NCBI GenBank assembly: GCA_016720565.1
Contig: JADKKJ010000006.1
Location: 1-13,190 of the forward strand
Source: Chitinophagaceae bacterium
GTDB lineage: Bacteria > Bacteroidota > Bacteroidia > Chitinophagales > Chitinophagaceae
DNA: 13,190 nucleotides
Reading direction: 5' to 3'
Of this stretch, positions 5,735-12,160 are shown one piece after another. A model generated the notes under the pieces. It was not told the origin of the DNA. It worked only from the letters and a program-made list of their open reading frames with translations, and searched no databases. Made by a program: the position numbers and the translations under genes. Every line of letters starts with the position of its first letter. The first letter of the stretch is position 1.

Positions 5735-6505
5735 ATGAGTGATGAAAATCTAGACTCTAGTGGGTCTGAAAATAAAGAAGCAATCCAATATACCGATGCT
5801 GAAGTAAAGGCAATGGAAAGTGGATGGGTTCCCAAAGACCAATGGGAAGGTGATCCAGATGCTTGGCGTCCTGCAAAAGAGTTTAATGATCGCGGAGAAC
5901 TCTTTCGTAAAATTGATGACCAGAATCGAACTGTAAAAGAACTCAAGAAGGCTCTCGAAGATATGAAGCGGCATCATGCTGCTGTTCGAGAAACAGAGTA
6001 TGCTAGGGCTCTCTCCTCACTGAAAGCACAAAAGAAAACTGCTTTAGAAGAAGGGGATGCTGCTCAAGTTATTCAACTTGATGATCAAATTGATCTGGTT
6101 AAAGAAGAACAAAACAAACTTAAGGAACAACCTATTGAGGTTCAGGCTACTGCCAATCCTGAGTTTGTGAATTGGGTAGATAAGAACAAGTGGTACGAAA
6201 CCAATGAGTCCATGCGCGCATATGCGGACACATTAGGACGTAACTTGGCTCAAAAGGGTTACACCCCTACTCAAGTTCTAGCTGAAGTAGCTAAACAAGT
6301 TAGACAAGACTTTCCTACTAAGTTCAGTAATCCTAATCGGGAAAAACCTGGATCAGTAGAGGGAAGTTCTACAAAAGGTGGAAAGAATGAAGATAATTTT
6401 GTTCTTTCTGATGAACAGCGTCGAGTGATGCAACGATTCGTGCGTTCTGGTGCGATGTCGGAAAAAGAATACATCGCCGAACTAAAGCGAATTCAAGGAG
6501 TTTGA
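5735..6505 (+). CDS. Capsid scaffolding protein (probable)
   Basis: This 256-residue hydrophilic protein lies between portal and major capsid genes, where scaffolds are usually found. AGGAA at 5726-5730 is 4 bases before ATG 5735. The N-terminus is disordered and acidic, followed by a WVPKDQWEGDPDAWRPAKEF segment. A long heptad-rich coiled coil spans roughly residues 58-135 (RKIDDQNRTVKELKKALEDM, then KKTALEEGDAAQVIQLDDQI). A second folded part has WVDKNKWYETNESM, common in scaffolds of uncultured phages. The C-terminal 35 residues (LSDEQRRVMQRFVRSG onward) form a basic helix, the place where scaffolds of this kind contact capsid subunits. No protease motif was seen. It would form the temporary core around which the capsid protein assembles. 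The next gene begins one base after the stop. Confidence 0.83.
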   Translation: MSDENLDSSGSENKEAIQYTDAEVKAMESGWVPKDQWEGDPDAWRPAKEFNDRGELFRKIDDQNRTVKELKKALEDMKRHHAAVRETEYARALSSLKAQKKTALEEGDAAQVIQLDDQIDLVKEEQNKLKEQPIEVQATANPEFVNWVDKNKWYETNESMRAYADTLGRNLAQKGYTPTQVLAEVAKQVRQDFPTKFSNPNREKPGSVEGSSTKGGKNEDNFVLSDEQRRVMQRFVRSGAMSEKEYIAELKRIQGV

Positions 6506-6506
6506 A

Positions 6507-6917
6507 ATGAGTGACAATAAAGAAGCAATTGCGAAAGCACCGAGTGGCCGCCCGCAGCGTACTCCCATTGGGACACGTAATGTTTTGACTGTAGCTGGAA
6601 AAGATCCCAACTATGTGTATCGAATTATTAATGACTCGGCAGATCGAGTCGCAGAATTCATGGAAGCTGGTTATGAGCTAGTTGCAAATGAGTCTGTAAA
6701 AGTGGGTGATAAACGAGTTAACAAAAGCTCTGCTGAAGGGTCTGTCAGCCAACTTTCCGTTGGTCAGGGACAGAAAGCGTATGTGGTCCGTATCAAGAAA
6801 GAATGGTATGACGAAGACCAGCGCCTAAAGCAAGTTAGGGTTAATGAACTTGAAGCAGCCACTAGAAATAAAGCTCTTGATGGTACTTATGGAAAACTCG
6901 AACTTACTCGGGATTAA
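6507..6917 (+). CDS. Conserved head-cluster protein, function unknown
   Basis: This 136-residue charged protein starts at ATG 6507, one base after the scaffold stop, with AAGGAG at 6496-6501 as ribosome site. The first 25 residues (APSGRPQRTPIGTRN) look disordered. Then comes a compact motif, LTVAGKDPNYVYRIINDSADRVAEFMEAGYELV, that I recognise from hypothetical proteins of marine and freshwater viromes beside capsid genes. The C-terminus has a helix with EWYDEDQRLKQVRVNELE. No cysteine, signal or membrane segment is present. Position between scaffold and a probable decoration gene suggests a minor capsid or assembly role. That is inferred from neighbourhood only. Confidence 0.8.
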   Translation: MSDNKEAIAKAPSGRPQRTPIGTRNVLTVAGKDPNYVYRIINDSADRVAEFMEAGYELVANESVKVGDKRVNKSSAEGSVSQLSVGQGQKAYVVRIKKEWYDEDQRLKQVRVNELEAATRNKALDGTYGKLELTRD

Positions 6918-6972
6918 ATGATTTAAGTGCCGTTAGGAAAATCTAATTATTTGCTTATTTGGAGAATAACTA

Positions 6973-7596
6973 ATGGCAAGTGTTTCGCGTATTAATGGGT
7001 TTCGGCCTGTTAAAACTCTCTCTGGTGCGCCCTATACGGGCAAAGCCAATCTGTATTTTGCCTCGTCTGGTAACAGTGATGTTATCATGGTGGGCGATGC
7101 AGTAAAAATTGCCGGTGATGCCCGTGCTGCTTCTGGTGCCCCTACGGTGGCACGTTGTGGCGCAACGGATATTCCGGTTGGTGTAGTGGTTGGTATTCTA
7201 TTTTCTGGTGTGGCCAATGAAATTACGAACGTTCCAAACGTCAGTAATTTGAACACTCCGATTTATCGTGTCGCCTCTACAGATCGTTATTTGCTGGTTG
7301 CAGATGATCCTATGTTGGTGTATGAAGTTCAGTATGCCGGTACATCCGTTGCTGCTGCTACCATTACGGCTAACGTTGGACAGAACGGCCAGTTTACTAC
7401 GACTGCCGGTAGTACGACTACTGGTTCGTCTGGTATGCAGTTGGATAGTTCTGGTCTTGGAACGACTTCTACGCTTCCTTTGAAGATCGTAGGTTATCCG
7501 GCCCGTCCCGATAATGTTCCTGGTGATACTTATTTCAGTTACTATGTAACTCTGAATAGTTCGCTGTATGGTTCTCTCGGCACTACTGGTGTTTAA
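6973..7596 (+). CDS. Probable capsid decoration/structural protein
   Basis: This 207-residue protein precedes the major capsid gene. GGAGA at 6961-6965, 7 bases before ATG 6973, is a good ribosome site. It is rich in Ala, Thr, Ser, Val and Gly with short beta strands, for example VGDAVKIAG, IPVGVVVGILF and DRYLLVADDP, and has few Lys. The C-terminal third contains TTTAGSTTTGSSGMQLDSSG followed by LPLKIVGYPARPDN, a pattern known from hypothetical structural proteins adjacent to capsid genes in virome phages. I therefore infer a decoration or head-stabilising protein. A minor capsid subunit is also possible. The 55-base gap upstream (6918-6972) shows no clear terminator or promoter. Confidence 0.8.
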   Translation: MASVSRINGFRPVKTLSGAPYTGKANLYFASSGNSDVIMVGDAVKIAGDARAASGAPTVARCGATDIPVGVVVGILFSGVANEITNVPNVSNLNTPIYRVASTDRYLLVADDPMLVYEVQYAGTSVAAATITANVGQNGQFTTTAGSTTTGSSGMQLDSSGLGTTSTLPLKIVGYPARPDNVPGDTYFSYYVTLNSSLYGSLGTTGV

Positions 7597-7622
7597 TCTT
7601 AGAATTTAAAGGAGAGACATAA

Positions 7623-8531
7623 ATGTCGATTATTAATAGTGGCTCATTTGCCAAGGCCCTCTGGCCTGGTGTTAACGCTTGGTATGGAAAAGCGTACAAT
7701 GAGTATGAAGTAGAGTACGATAAACTTTTTGACAAGTACTCGTCTACTAAGGCGTTTGAAGAAGATGTGGGTATCTCTTCGTTTGGTCTGGCAGTTGCCA
7801 AGCCTGAAGGGTCTCCTATCTCTTATGATAGCGAACGGCAATCGTTCACGACTCGTTACCAACATGCAGTCTTTGCACTAGGTTTCGTGATTACTCGTGA
7901 AATGATGGACGACGACCAGTATGATGTTGTGGGACAGCGTAAGGCTCAAGGGCTAGCTTTCTCTATGCGTCAAACGAAGGAAGTGATTGCGGCTAACATC
8001 TACAATCGTGCCTTTACCTCCGGTTATGTTGGTGGAGATGGTGTCATTTTGGCATCTGCTTCCCATCCGAACTTGAAGGGTGGTACGTGGTCCAATGTGA
8101 TTGCTACGGCTTCTGACTTGTCTGAAGCGTCTTTGGAACAAGCATGTATTGATATTGCTGGATTTACGAATGATGCGGGCTTGCTAATTGCAGTTCGTCC
8201 TGATTCGTTGATTATCCCGCGTCAACTCATCTTTGAAGCAAAGCGTATTCTTGGTACTGATGGTCGTGTTGGCACTGACAACAATGACTTGAATGCCATT
8301 AAGACTCTGGGTTCTATTCCGAAGGTTGTGACCAATCACTTCTTGACGGATACGGACGCATGGTTCATTCGTACAAACGTGCCTCATGGTATGAAGTACT
8401 TTGAACGTCGTGGTGATGAGTTCGATATGGACAATGATTGGGATACTGAGAACGCTAAGTTCAAGGCTACCGCTCGTTACTCGTTTGGCTGGACTGACCC
8501 TCGTGGTATTTACGCCAGCGCAGGCGCTTAA
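7623..8531 (+). CDS. Major capsid protein (Mu gpT-like)
   Basis: The 302-residue protein has the length and layout of the Mu-like major head subunit gpT family. It opens with the N-terminal arm MSIINSGSFAKALWPGVNAW. The family pattern TRYQHAVFALGFVITREMMD follows at about 77-96, then GLAFSMRQTKEVIAANIYNR and a loop with LASASHPNLKGGTWSN. The segment LIIPRQLIFEAKRILG matches the P-domain region of HK97-fold subunits, and DAWFIRTNVPHGMKYFERRG lies near the end. AAAGGAGA at 7608-7615 before ATG 7623 is a strong ribosome site, as expected for the most abundant virion protein. A strong terminator follows the stop. Host GroEL with the phage GroES may assist folding. The family call is from recall of motifs and could shift to a related HK97-fold family. 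Confidence 0.9.
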   Translation: MSIINSGSFAKALWPGVNAWYGKAYNEYEVEYDKLFDKYSSTKAFEEDVGISSFGLAVAKPEGSPISYDSERQSFTTRYQHAVFALGFVITREMMDDDQYDVVGQRKAQGLAFSMRQTKEVIAANIYNRAFTSGYVGGDGVILASASHPNLKGGTWSNVIATASDLSEASLEQACIDIAGFTNDAGLLIAVRPDSLIIPRQLIFEAKRILGTDGRVGTDNNDLNAIKTLGSIPKVVTNHFLTDTDAWFIRTNVPHGMKYFERRGDEFDMDNDWDTENAKFKATARYSFGWTDPRGIYASAGA

Positions 8532-8544
8532 TCCATAATTAATT

Positions 8545-8566
8545 AAGCCCTCTTCGGAGGGCTTTT
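8545..8566 (+). terminator. Intrinsic terminator after the major capsid gene
   Basis: An 8-bp perfect stem, AAGCCCTC (8545-8552) with GAGGGCTT (8557-8564), encloses a UUCG tetraloop and continues into a short T run (8563-8566). It starts 13 bases after the capsid stop. The next gene's ribosome site AAGGA overlaps the region just after it. With only four Ts, read-through is likely, which would lower expression of later genes relative to the capsid. Confidence 0.9.
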
Positions 8567-8578
8567 CAAGGAACAATT

Positions 8579-9037
8579 ATGGCAATTAATTTTGTACAAG
8601 GTCAGGTTGCTGTTGGTGATCCTAGTCCTACGGGTCCGACTCCAATTAGTAATATTAAAGATGTTGTTACGAAAGTTGTAAAACTAACGTCTGCAAACTT
8701 TACTGTTACAACTGCAACAAATACTCTAGTAGCAAGGCTTCCGGCTGATGCTACCATCTTGAGTATGAGTTACTGGAATAAGACTAAGTTGGCTGGTGGA
8801 TCAATTTCTGCCGCAGCAATGAGTGTGGGATCAACTTCTGGAGGTACTGAGTTTGTCAGTGCTTTCGATGTCTTTACTACTGTTGGCACTATGGCTTTTC
8901 TGTCTCCTATTACTGGGATTATGCAGAACTATAGTTTGCCTCAAGGTGGAGATATTCCTATTTGGGTGAAGGGTCTTGCAACTACAGGTTCTCCTACTTC
9001 TGGAGAAATCTATCTCGTTATCGAATACGTTCGGTAA
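8579..9037 (+). CDS. Small probable virion protein between two terminators
   Basis: This 152-residue protein starts at ATG 8579 with AAGGA at 8568-8572 directly after the capsid terminator. It is weakly charged and beta-rich. It starts with a flexible QGQVAVGDPSPTGPTPIS segment, then has strands such as NFTVTTATNTLVARLPADATIL, and ends in GEIYLVIEYVR. The texture is like jelly-roll or beta-sandwich virion proteins in the same position in related phages. No function is known to me. It stands alone between two hairpin terminators, so its level would be set by read-through or by translation of trimmed mRNA. I cannot tell whether it is a head decoration or a tail part. Confidence 0.75.
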   Translation: MAINFVQGQVAVGDPSPTGPTPISNIKDVVTKVVKLTSANFTVTTATNTLVARLPADATILSMSYWNKTKLAGGSISAAAMSVGSTSGGTEFVSAFDVFTTVGTMAFLSPITGIMQNYSLPQGGDIPIWVKGLATTGSPTSGEIYLVIEYVR

Positions 9038-9043
9038 TTTAGT

Positions 9044-9068
9044 AGGGGTCTTCATGGCCCCTCTTTTT
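9044..9068 (+). terminator. Intrinsic terminator after the 8579-9037 gene
   Basis: AGGGGTC (9044-9050) pairs with GGCCCCT (9056-9062) through seven pairs, one a G-T wobble, around a TTCAT loop. It is followed by C and five Ts (9064-9068). It begins 6 bases after the upstream stop and leaves the next start codon 14 bases downstream. Confidence 0.88.
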
Positions 9069-9082
9069 ATGGAAATATCTAC

Positions 9083-9415
9083 ATGAATGTTACCGCAACT
9101 CCTCCGAAAAACCAATCGGTTTATTCCATCTTTGTAAATCCCTCTACGCTAGGAGCTACTTCGGTGGTCGCTGCGAAAACGGGAATGTCAATTCGTGTGT
9201 TAGGCTTGGCTCTTGTATCCACAGCCGCTAATAGTGTTAAACTTTTGTCCGCTTCTACGGACATCACTGCTACTTTTCCTCTCGGAGCGAATGGTGGTCT
9301 AGTGCTTCCTTTCAATGAGCATGGCTGGTGCCAAACGGCAGTTGGTGAAGCTCTTCAAGTTAACTTGTCCGCGAACACTGCTACTGGTGTTCACGTACTC
9401 TACATTGTACTGTAA
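9083..9415 (+). CDS. Small beta-rich probable virion protein
   Basis: This 110-residue protein begins at ATG 9083, 14 bases after the T run of the previous terminator, with GGAA at 9071-9074 as a weak ribosome site. It is almost uncharged and rich in Ala, Ser, Thr, Val and Leu, with strand-like segments IRVLGLALVSTAANSVKLL, TFPLGANGGLVLPF and VNLSANTATGVHVLYIVL. That pattern is typical of small phage beta-sandwich structural proteins. No transmembrane helix or signal peptide is convincing. The next gene starts one base after its stop codon. I do not recognise a named family. Confidence 0.72.
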   Translation: MNVTATPPKNQSVYSIFVNPSTLGATSVVAAKTGMSIRVLGLALVSTAANSVKLLSASTDITATFPLGANGGLVLPFNEHGWCQTAVGEALQVNLSANTATGVHVLYIVL

Positions 9416-9416
9416 T

Positions 9417-9701
9417 ATGTTCAAAAGTATCAAACGACTCTTTTCTCCTAAGCAAGTTCCTGTTGCTATCAACAAGAATTGGCGAAATGGAATGTGGGTG
9501 ATGTATGGAGAACAGATTGCAATTATTTCCAAGGTTGGAGACCCTTGTGAAATTCATTATGTCTACCCATTTACAGGTGAAACTGTTGGAGTAGACAACA
9601 TTCCTCTCAATGCATTGCGTCAAGCCCGTTGGATTGAAATTCCAGAATGTCGGCGCAATATTACTCCTGCAAAAGGATTGGAGCTAGGTTATGGCGCTTA
9701 A
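9417..9701 (+). CDS. Small protein of unknown function in the virion cluster
   Basis: The frame is open upstream, but the likely start is ATG 9417, one base after the previous stop. An earlier ATG at 9315 would put 34 residues inside the preceding gene. The result is 94 residues: a basic N-terminal helix (MFKSIKRLFSPKQ), then a small beta domain (GMWVMYGEQIAIISKVGD, then IHYVYPFTGETVGV) that resembles an SH3-like barrel in strand pattern, and two cysteines in the chain. No ribosome site is clear, so coupled translation is probable. It overlaps the next gene by 11 bases. The function is unknown; the SH3-like idea is only an impression from the sequence. Confidence 0.7.
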   Translation: MFKSIKRLFSPKQVPVAINKNWRNGMWVMYGEQIAIISKVGDPCEIHYVYPFTGETVGVDNIPLNALRQARWIEIPECRRNITPAKGLELGYGA

Positions 9702-10089
9702 TGTTCCTGACGTAGGGGAGAACATTGCTCTAGAGGCATTGGTTAATAAAACTGCCCCACAGAATCTTATTCTGAAACTTTATAAAAACAATATTACTCC
9801 TTCTGATACAGATACAGCCGCTACCTATACGGAGGCTGTCTTTGGTGGATATGCTGCTGCTACACTGACTGGAGCTTCTTGGAATGCTGCTTCTGGTGGG
9901 TCTATTACCTATAGTGCTCAACAGACCTTTACTTGCAATGCTGCTGCTACCGATGACATCTATGGTTACTTTGTAGTGCAGACCACTTCAGGTATCTTAG
10001 TCTGGAGTGAACGAGATGCATCGGCTCCATTTGCTATCCGCAATTCTGGTGATGCTGTTAAAATTACCCCGACAATTACTGCGAACTAA
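9691..10089 (+). CDS. Probable small virion structural protein
   Basis: This 132-residue protein overlaps the previous gene by 11 bases. GGAG at 9679-9682 and TAGGTT near 9685 are the nearest ribosome-site-like sequences. It begins ALNVPDVGENIALEALVNK and continues with a beta-rich body containing LILKLYKNNITPSDTDTAAT, a GGYAAATLTGASW strand and YGYFVVQTTSGILVWSERD. Proteins with this N-terminal VGE-x-ALE-x-LVNK pattern occur among structural genes of virome phages, near tail or neck genes. The role in the particle is not known to me. Confidence 0.75.
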   Translation: MALNVPDVGENIALEALVNKTAPQNLILKLYKNNITPSDTDTAATYTEAVFGGYAAATLTGASWNAASGGSITYSAQQTFTCNAAATDDIYGYFVVQTTSGILVWSERDASAPFAIRNSGDAVKITPTITAN

Positions 10090-10094
10090 ACGAT

Positions 10095-10415
10095 ATGGCA
10101 ACTTATTCTGAACTTTACGCTGTCTCTGGTAATAGTACGCTTCCGACTCTGGAAAAACAGATTATGGTTGCCTTGATGATTAAAGCTAATGCGATTGCCA
10201 AGTTGGCAAGTCCCACTGCCCCTCAAAAGGAGTTTGCACGCACAGCTTTAGGTGATCCATCTATCTATCGTCAAACTGTGATGAACTATATCTTGGCAGA
10301 GTATAACACTGCAACTGTTGCGACACCACCGGCCCGGTTACGGCGCGAGTGTTCACCTTCCAGGGTGTGCTTAGCGACCAGCTTATCAGCGACATCATCC
10401 GGGGGGTGTAAATGA
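10095..10415 (+). CDS. Phage protein with C-terminus replaced at a recombination junction
   Basis: The first 75 residues (10095-10320) form a small helical phage protein. MATYSELYAVSGNSTLPTLE, then VALMIKANAIAKLAS and FARTALGDPSIYRQTVMNYI and AEYNTATVAT are features of a family often seen just before tail genes. Homologues known to me continue after TVA with an ITxATDAxIQ-like helix. Here the DNA instead turns GC-rich at about 10320, and the frame reads a non-natural Arg/Ser/Cys-rich tail (ARLRRECSPSRV) to a stop at 10413-10415. Another frame of the same DNA gives a natural-looking tail (see 10322-10411). The gene is therefore a chimaera and its last 30 or so residues are probably not functional. 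ATG 10095 has only CGATAT before it, so translation is probably coupled. Confidence 0.75.
   Translation: MATYSELYAVSGNSTLPTLEKQIMVALMIKANAIAKLASPTAPQKEFARTALGDPSIYRQTVMNYILAEYNTATVATPPARLRRECSPSRVCLATSLSATSSGGCK
10322..10411 (+). pseudogene. C-terminal remnant of a foreign structural gene
   Basis: In the +2 frame this GC-rich stretch reads 29 residues (DTTGPVTARVFTFQGVLSDQ, then LISDIIRGV) followed by TAA at 10409-10411, immediately before the ATG of the next gene. The sequence looks like a normal protein end, with amphipathic helix and sensible codon use. The same frame upstream of 10322 reads only CNCC in the AT-rich DNA. It is best read as the tail of the donor's gene cut at the junction. 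Its parent family is not identified. Confidence 0.6.
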
Positions 10416-10924
10416 CCACCGAGAACATCGCTTACGGCACTTACGTCGCCATGACGGTGACGAATTTGCAATCGCTTGCAATCGACACGGCAGACCCCTA
10501 CGCAGGCTGGCAGTCGGCGCGTGTTGACAACCAAACAACAACTAAAGCGCTTGACTTTGAGGTGCAGATTCTGCTGTCAACAGCGGCAACGGCGCCCGGG
10601 AATGACAAGACGGTTTATGTGTATCTCGTGCCATGGATTTACGATGGTGCGGCTTGGACGCCGATGGCCAATTTCAGCACTACGACACGACCGACAGGCA
10701 CCGAAGGCACAGCCTCCATGTCCGATCCCAACAGCATGAAGCTGGCTGCGGCAATCCCGTACGTCATCACCAGCCAACCTCTTGACGCGTACTTTACTGT
10801 GGCGGCGCTGTGCGGTGGGGTTGTGCCTGACGGCTGGAGTCTGGCCATCCGCAACAACTGCGGTGCAGCGCTGGGCACCGGGTGCGTGGTGGCCTACCGT
10901 CCGATCACCTTCACGAATGCGTAA
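10412..10924 (+). CDS. Probable virion structural protein, GC-rich donor type
   Basis: This 170-residue protein starts at ATG 10412, directly after the foreign remnant's stop and with GGGGGG at 10401-10406 as a purine-rich ribosome site. It is a beta-sandwich-like protein: AYGTYVAMTVTNLQSLA, then WQSARVDNQTTTKALDFEVQ, a VYVYLVPWIYDG strand, and DGWSLAIRNNCGAAL near the end. I recognise this order (YGT...SLA, ...SA-x-VDN..., VYVY..., PD-W-x-I-x-x-N-x-x-GAAL) from small structural proteins in many tailed phages, usually next to LamG-type tail proteins, as here. The molecular role is unknown. Codon use is unlike the AT-rich genes on either side of the block, which supports transfer together with the next gene. 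Confidence 0.78.
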   Translation: MTTENIAYGTYVAMTVTNLQSLAIDTADPYAGWQSARVDNQTTTKALDFEVQILLSTAATAPGNDKTVYVYLVPWIYDGAAWTPMANFSTTTRPTGTEGTASMSDPNSMKLAAAIPYVITSQPLDAYFTVAALCGGVVPDGWSLAIRNNCGAALGTGCVVAYRPITFTNA

Positions 10925-11042
10925 TCATGGGGCGTTTGCGCGTCCCGTGGACTAGTCAGCCGCAAACGGCTGTCGGGATAGATAAGCGTGTTCGTTGGGC
11001 ATTTCTGCCCATCGCAACGTCAAGCAATTACATACCTTTTGA

Positions 11043-11050
11043 GGGGGGGG
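11043..11050 (+). repeat. G8 homopolymer at the first frameshift of the LamG gene
   Basis: Eight consecutive Gs lie exactly where the reading frame changes. With seven Gs the gene reads on as FEGGLIKKGAV. Homopolymers of this length are slippage-prone in replication and transcription, and are also common places for base-calling errors. Confidence 0.85.
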
Positions 11051-11658
11051 CTAATAAAGAAGGGGGCTGTGGCAAGCCCGGTCCCATCAACAGCAATAGG
11101 TACAGGGAAAACCGGCCCGCTAAGAGGCATCAACCCAGCGACTACCGGGACTGCGAAAGCGTCGGTATCAATACCTGTAGCAGAGCTAAATGCGGCGTTT
11201 GCGGCTACAGGTGCTGCGTCTGTGTTGATTGTTTGTAAATCACAAAGCTCTGCGGGTCACGGCTCCGGCACCTCGGCAATTTTTGAACTCCAAACGTCTG
11301 GTAGCTTCAATCATTACCCATTTACGGATGGAAAGATCTATGTTGGGCCGCTGTCTGCAACCCGATATCTCAATGGGACAGTTTCTGGAGCAACTGCTGG
11401 AATATATGACCCACATGTTGCAATCGCAACAGCGAAATCAGGGACGCAGAGATTTTATGTAAACGGGATACTGCGTGGCTCTGGTGCGGCGGTCGAAACG
11501 CCGGCTATAAGCAATGCTGGCACTGCTGGTTTTGGTGAATTTGGCAAGTCTTTATTTAGCAGTTTTCTTTGACTACGTTTTATCCGATTCGGAAATAAAG
11601 TCATATAGCTCCAATCCCTGGCAAGTGTTCGCACCACTAGAGCGCAGGATATGGGTCC

Positions 11659-12120
11659 CTTCTGCTGGAGGAACTATCTACACTATCACTCCTTCAGGAG
11701 GAATAGCTCTTGCGGGTAGTTCTAGTGAGATTAAAACAAAGATACAAAGTCCTAGTGGAGGGTTAGTTTTCTCTGGTGCTCCGGCACTTATCAAGACAAG
11801 ACTGCAAACTGCTTCAGGTACTTTAACCTTTGGTGGAACGGCTCCCTTCTCTACGGCAGCAACTTATACTATTTCTCCTAGTGGGGGAATGACGTTTGCT
11901 GGTACTGGAAATGAAGTAAGGCAAAAAACTATTCTTCCTACTGGAACACTCTCCTTTGGAGGAACTCTTTCAGAAGTCCTTGTACGAACCCAAGTTCCTT
12001 CTGGAGGAATTACTTTTAGTGGAACCTTAATTACATATAGGACTAAAGTCTTCGTTCCTACCGGGACAATTACATTCTCGGGAACTGCTCCTTTGATCAA
12101 TCCTGCTGCTCCTGTGGCAC
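11659..12120 (+). repeat. Tandem Gly/Ser beta repeats at the appendage C-terminus
   Basis: About six or seven units of roughly 20-24 residues share a PSGG/PTG-x-(I/L)-x-F-(S/G)-G-x core: TPSGGIALAGSS, SPSGGLVFSGAP, ASGTLTFGGTA, SPSGGMTFAGTG, PTGTLSFGGTL, PSGGITFSGTL and PTGTITFSGTA. Linkers between them carry K/R-T patterns such as IKTKIQ, IKTRLQ and VLVRTQ. This is typical of beta-solenoid or fibre-like phage tail parts. GGA GGA codons make repeated GGAGG strings in the DNA. Codon style matches the resident AT-rich genes. Confidence 0.75.
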
Positions 12121-12160
12121 AAGGTACATGGCGTACTCTAACTAATGCTGGAATATAACT

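Larger units (their letters stand above)
10320..11650. other. Imported segment of higher GC content (mosaic block)
   Basis: Composition changes sharply near 10320. Hand counts give 24/60 G+C at 9781-9840, 33/60 at 10381-10440 and 41/60 at 10801-10860. GC-ending codons are frequent until about 11230 and the bias then weakens. By 11650, where beta repeats start, codons again end in A or T like the rest of the phage. The left edge coincides with a frame break in two genes. The block carries a C-terminal gene remnant, a complete structural gene and most of a LamG appendage gene, so it looks like a module taken from a GC-richer phage. A chimaeric assembly could give the same picture. The right edge is approximate. 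Confidence 0.6.
10927..12158 (+). pseudogene. LamG-domain appendage protein with beta repeats, broken by two frameshifts
   Basis: ATG 10927 opens MGRLRVPWTSQPQTAVGIDK and runs in frame to the G8 run at 11043-11050. There the natural continuation (LIKKGAVASPVPS) lies in another frame, one base further. It proceeds through a concanavalin/LamG-like jelly roll (INPATTGTAKASV, GSFNHYPFTDGKIYV, TQRFYVNGILRGSG) to about 11550. A second single-base shift near 11551 then leads to AVFFDYVLSDSEIKSYSSNP, WQVFAP and RRIWVP, the usual end of phage LamG tail proteins. Beta repeats follow to 12158. Removing one base at each site gives 409 residues, so the breaks are both surplus bases. LamG domains bind sugars or help fibre assembly, so surface contact is likely. 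The breaks may be sequencing indels, real decay or, at the G run, slippage. Confidence 0.72.

Noticed and set aside
6918..6972. Promoter in the gap before the decoration gene
   Set aside because: Only loose A/T-rich hexamers are present and no -35/-10 pair with good spacing.
10988..11572. Separate gene starting at ATG 10988
   Set aside because: Its first residues overprint the natural MGRLRVPW... frame. Only the part after the G tract is real and it continues the gene that starts at 10927.
11659..12120. CRISPR-like or tandem DNA repeat array
   Set aside because: Repeat units differ at DNA level and keep a protein pattern, so they are coding beta repeats and not a CRISPR array.
11514..12158. 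Separate gene starting at ATG 11514
   Set aside because: Its first 15 or so codons are out-of-frame LamG sequence. The real content is the continuation of the same appendage protein.
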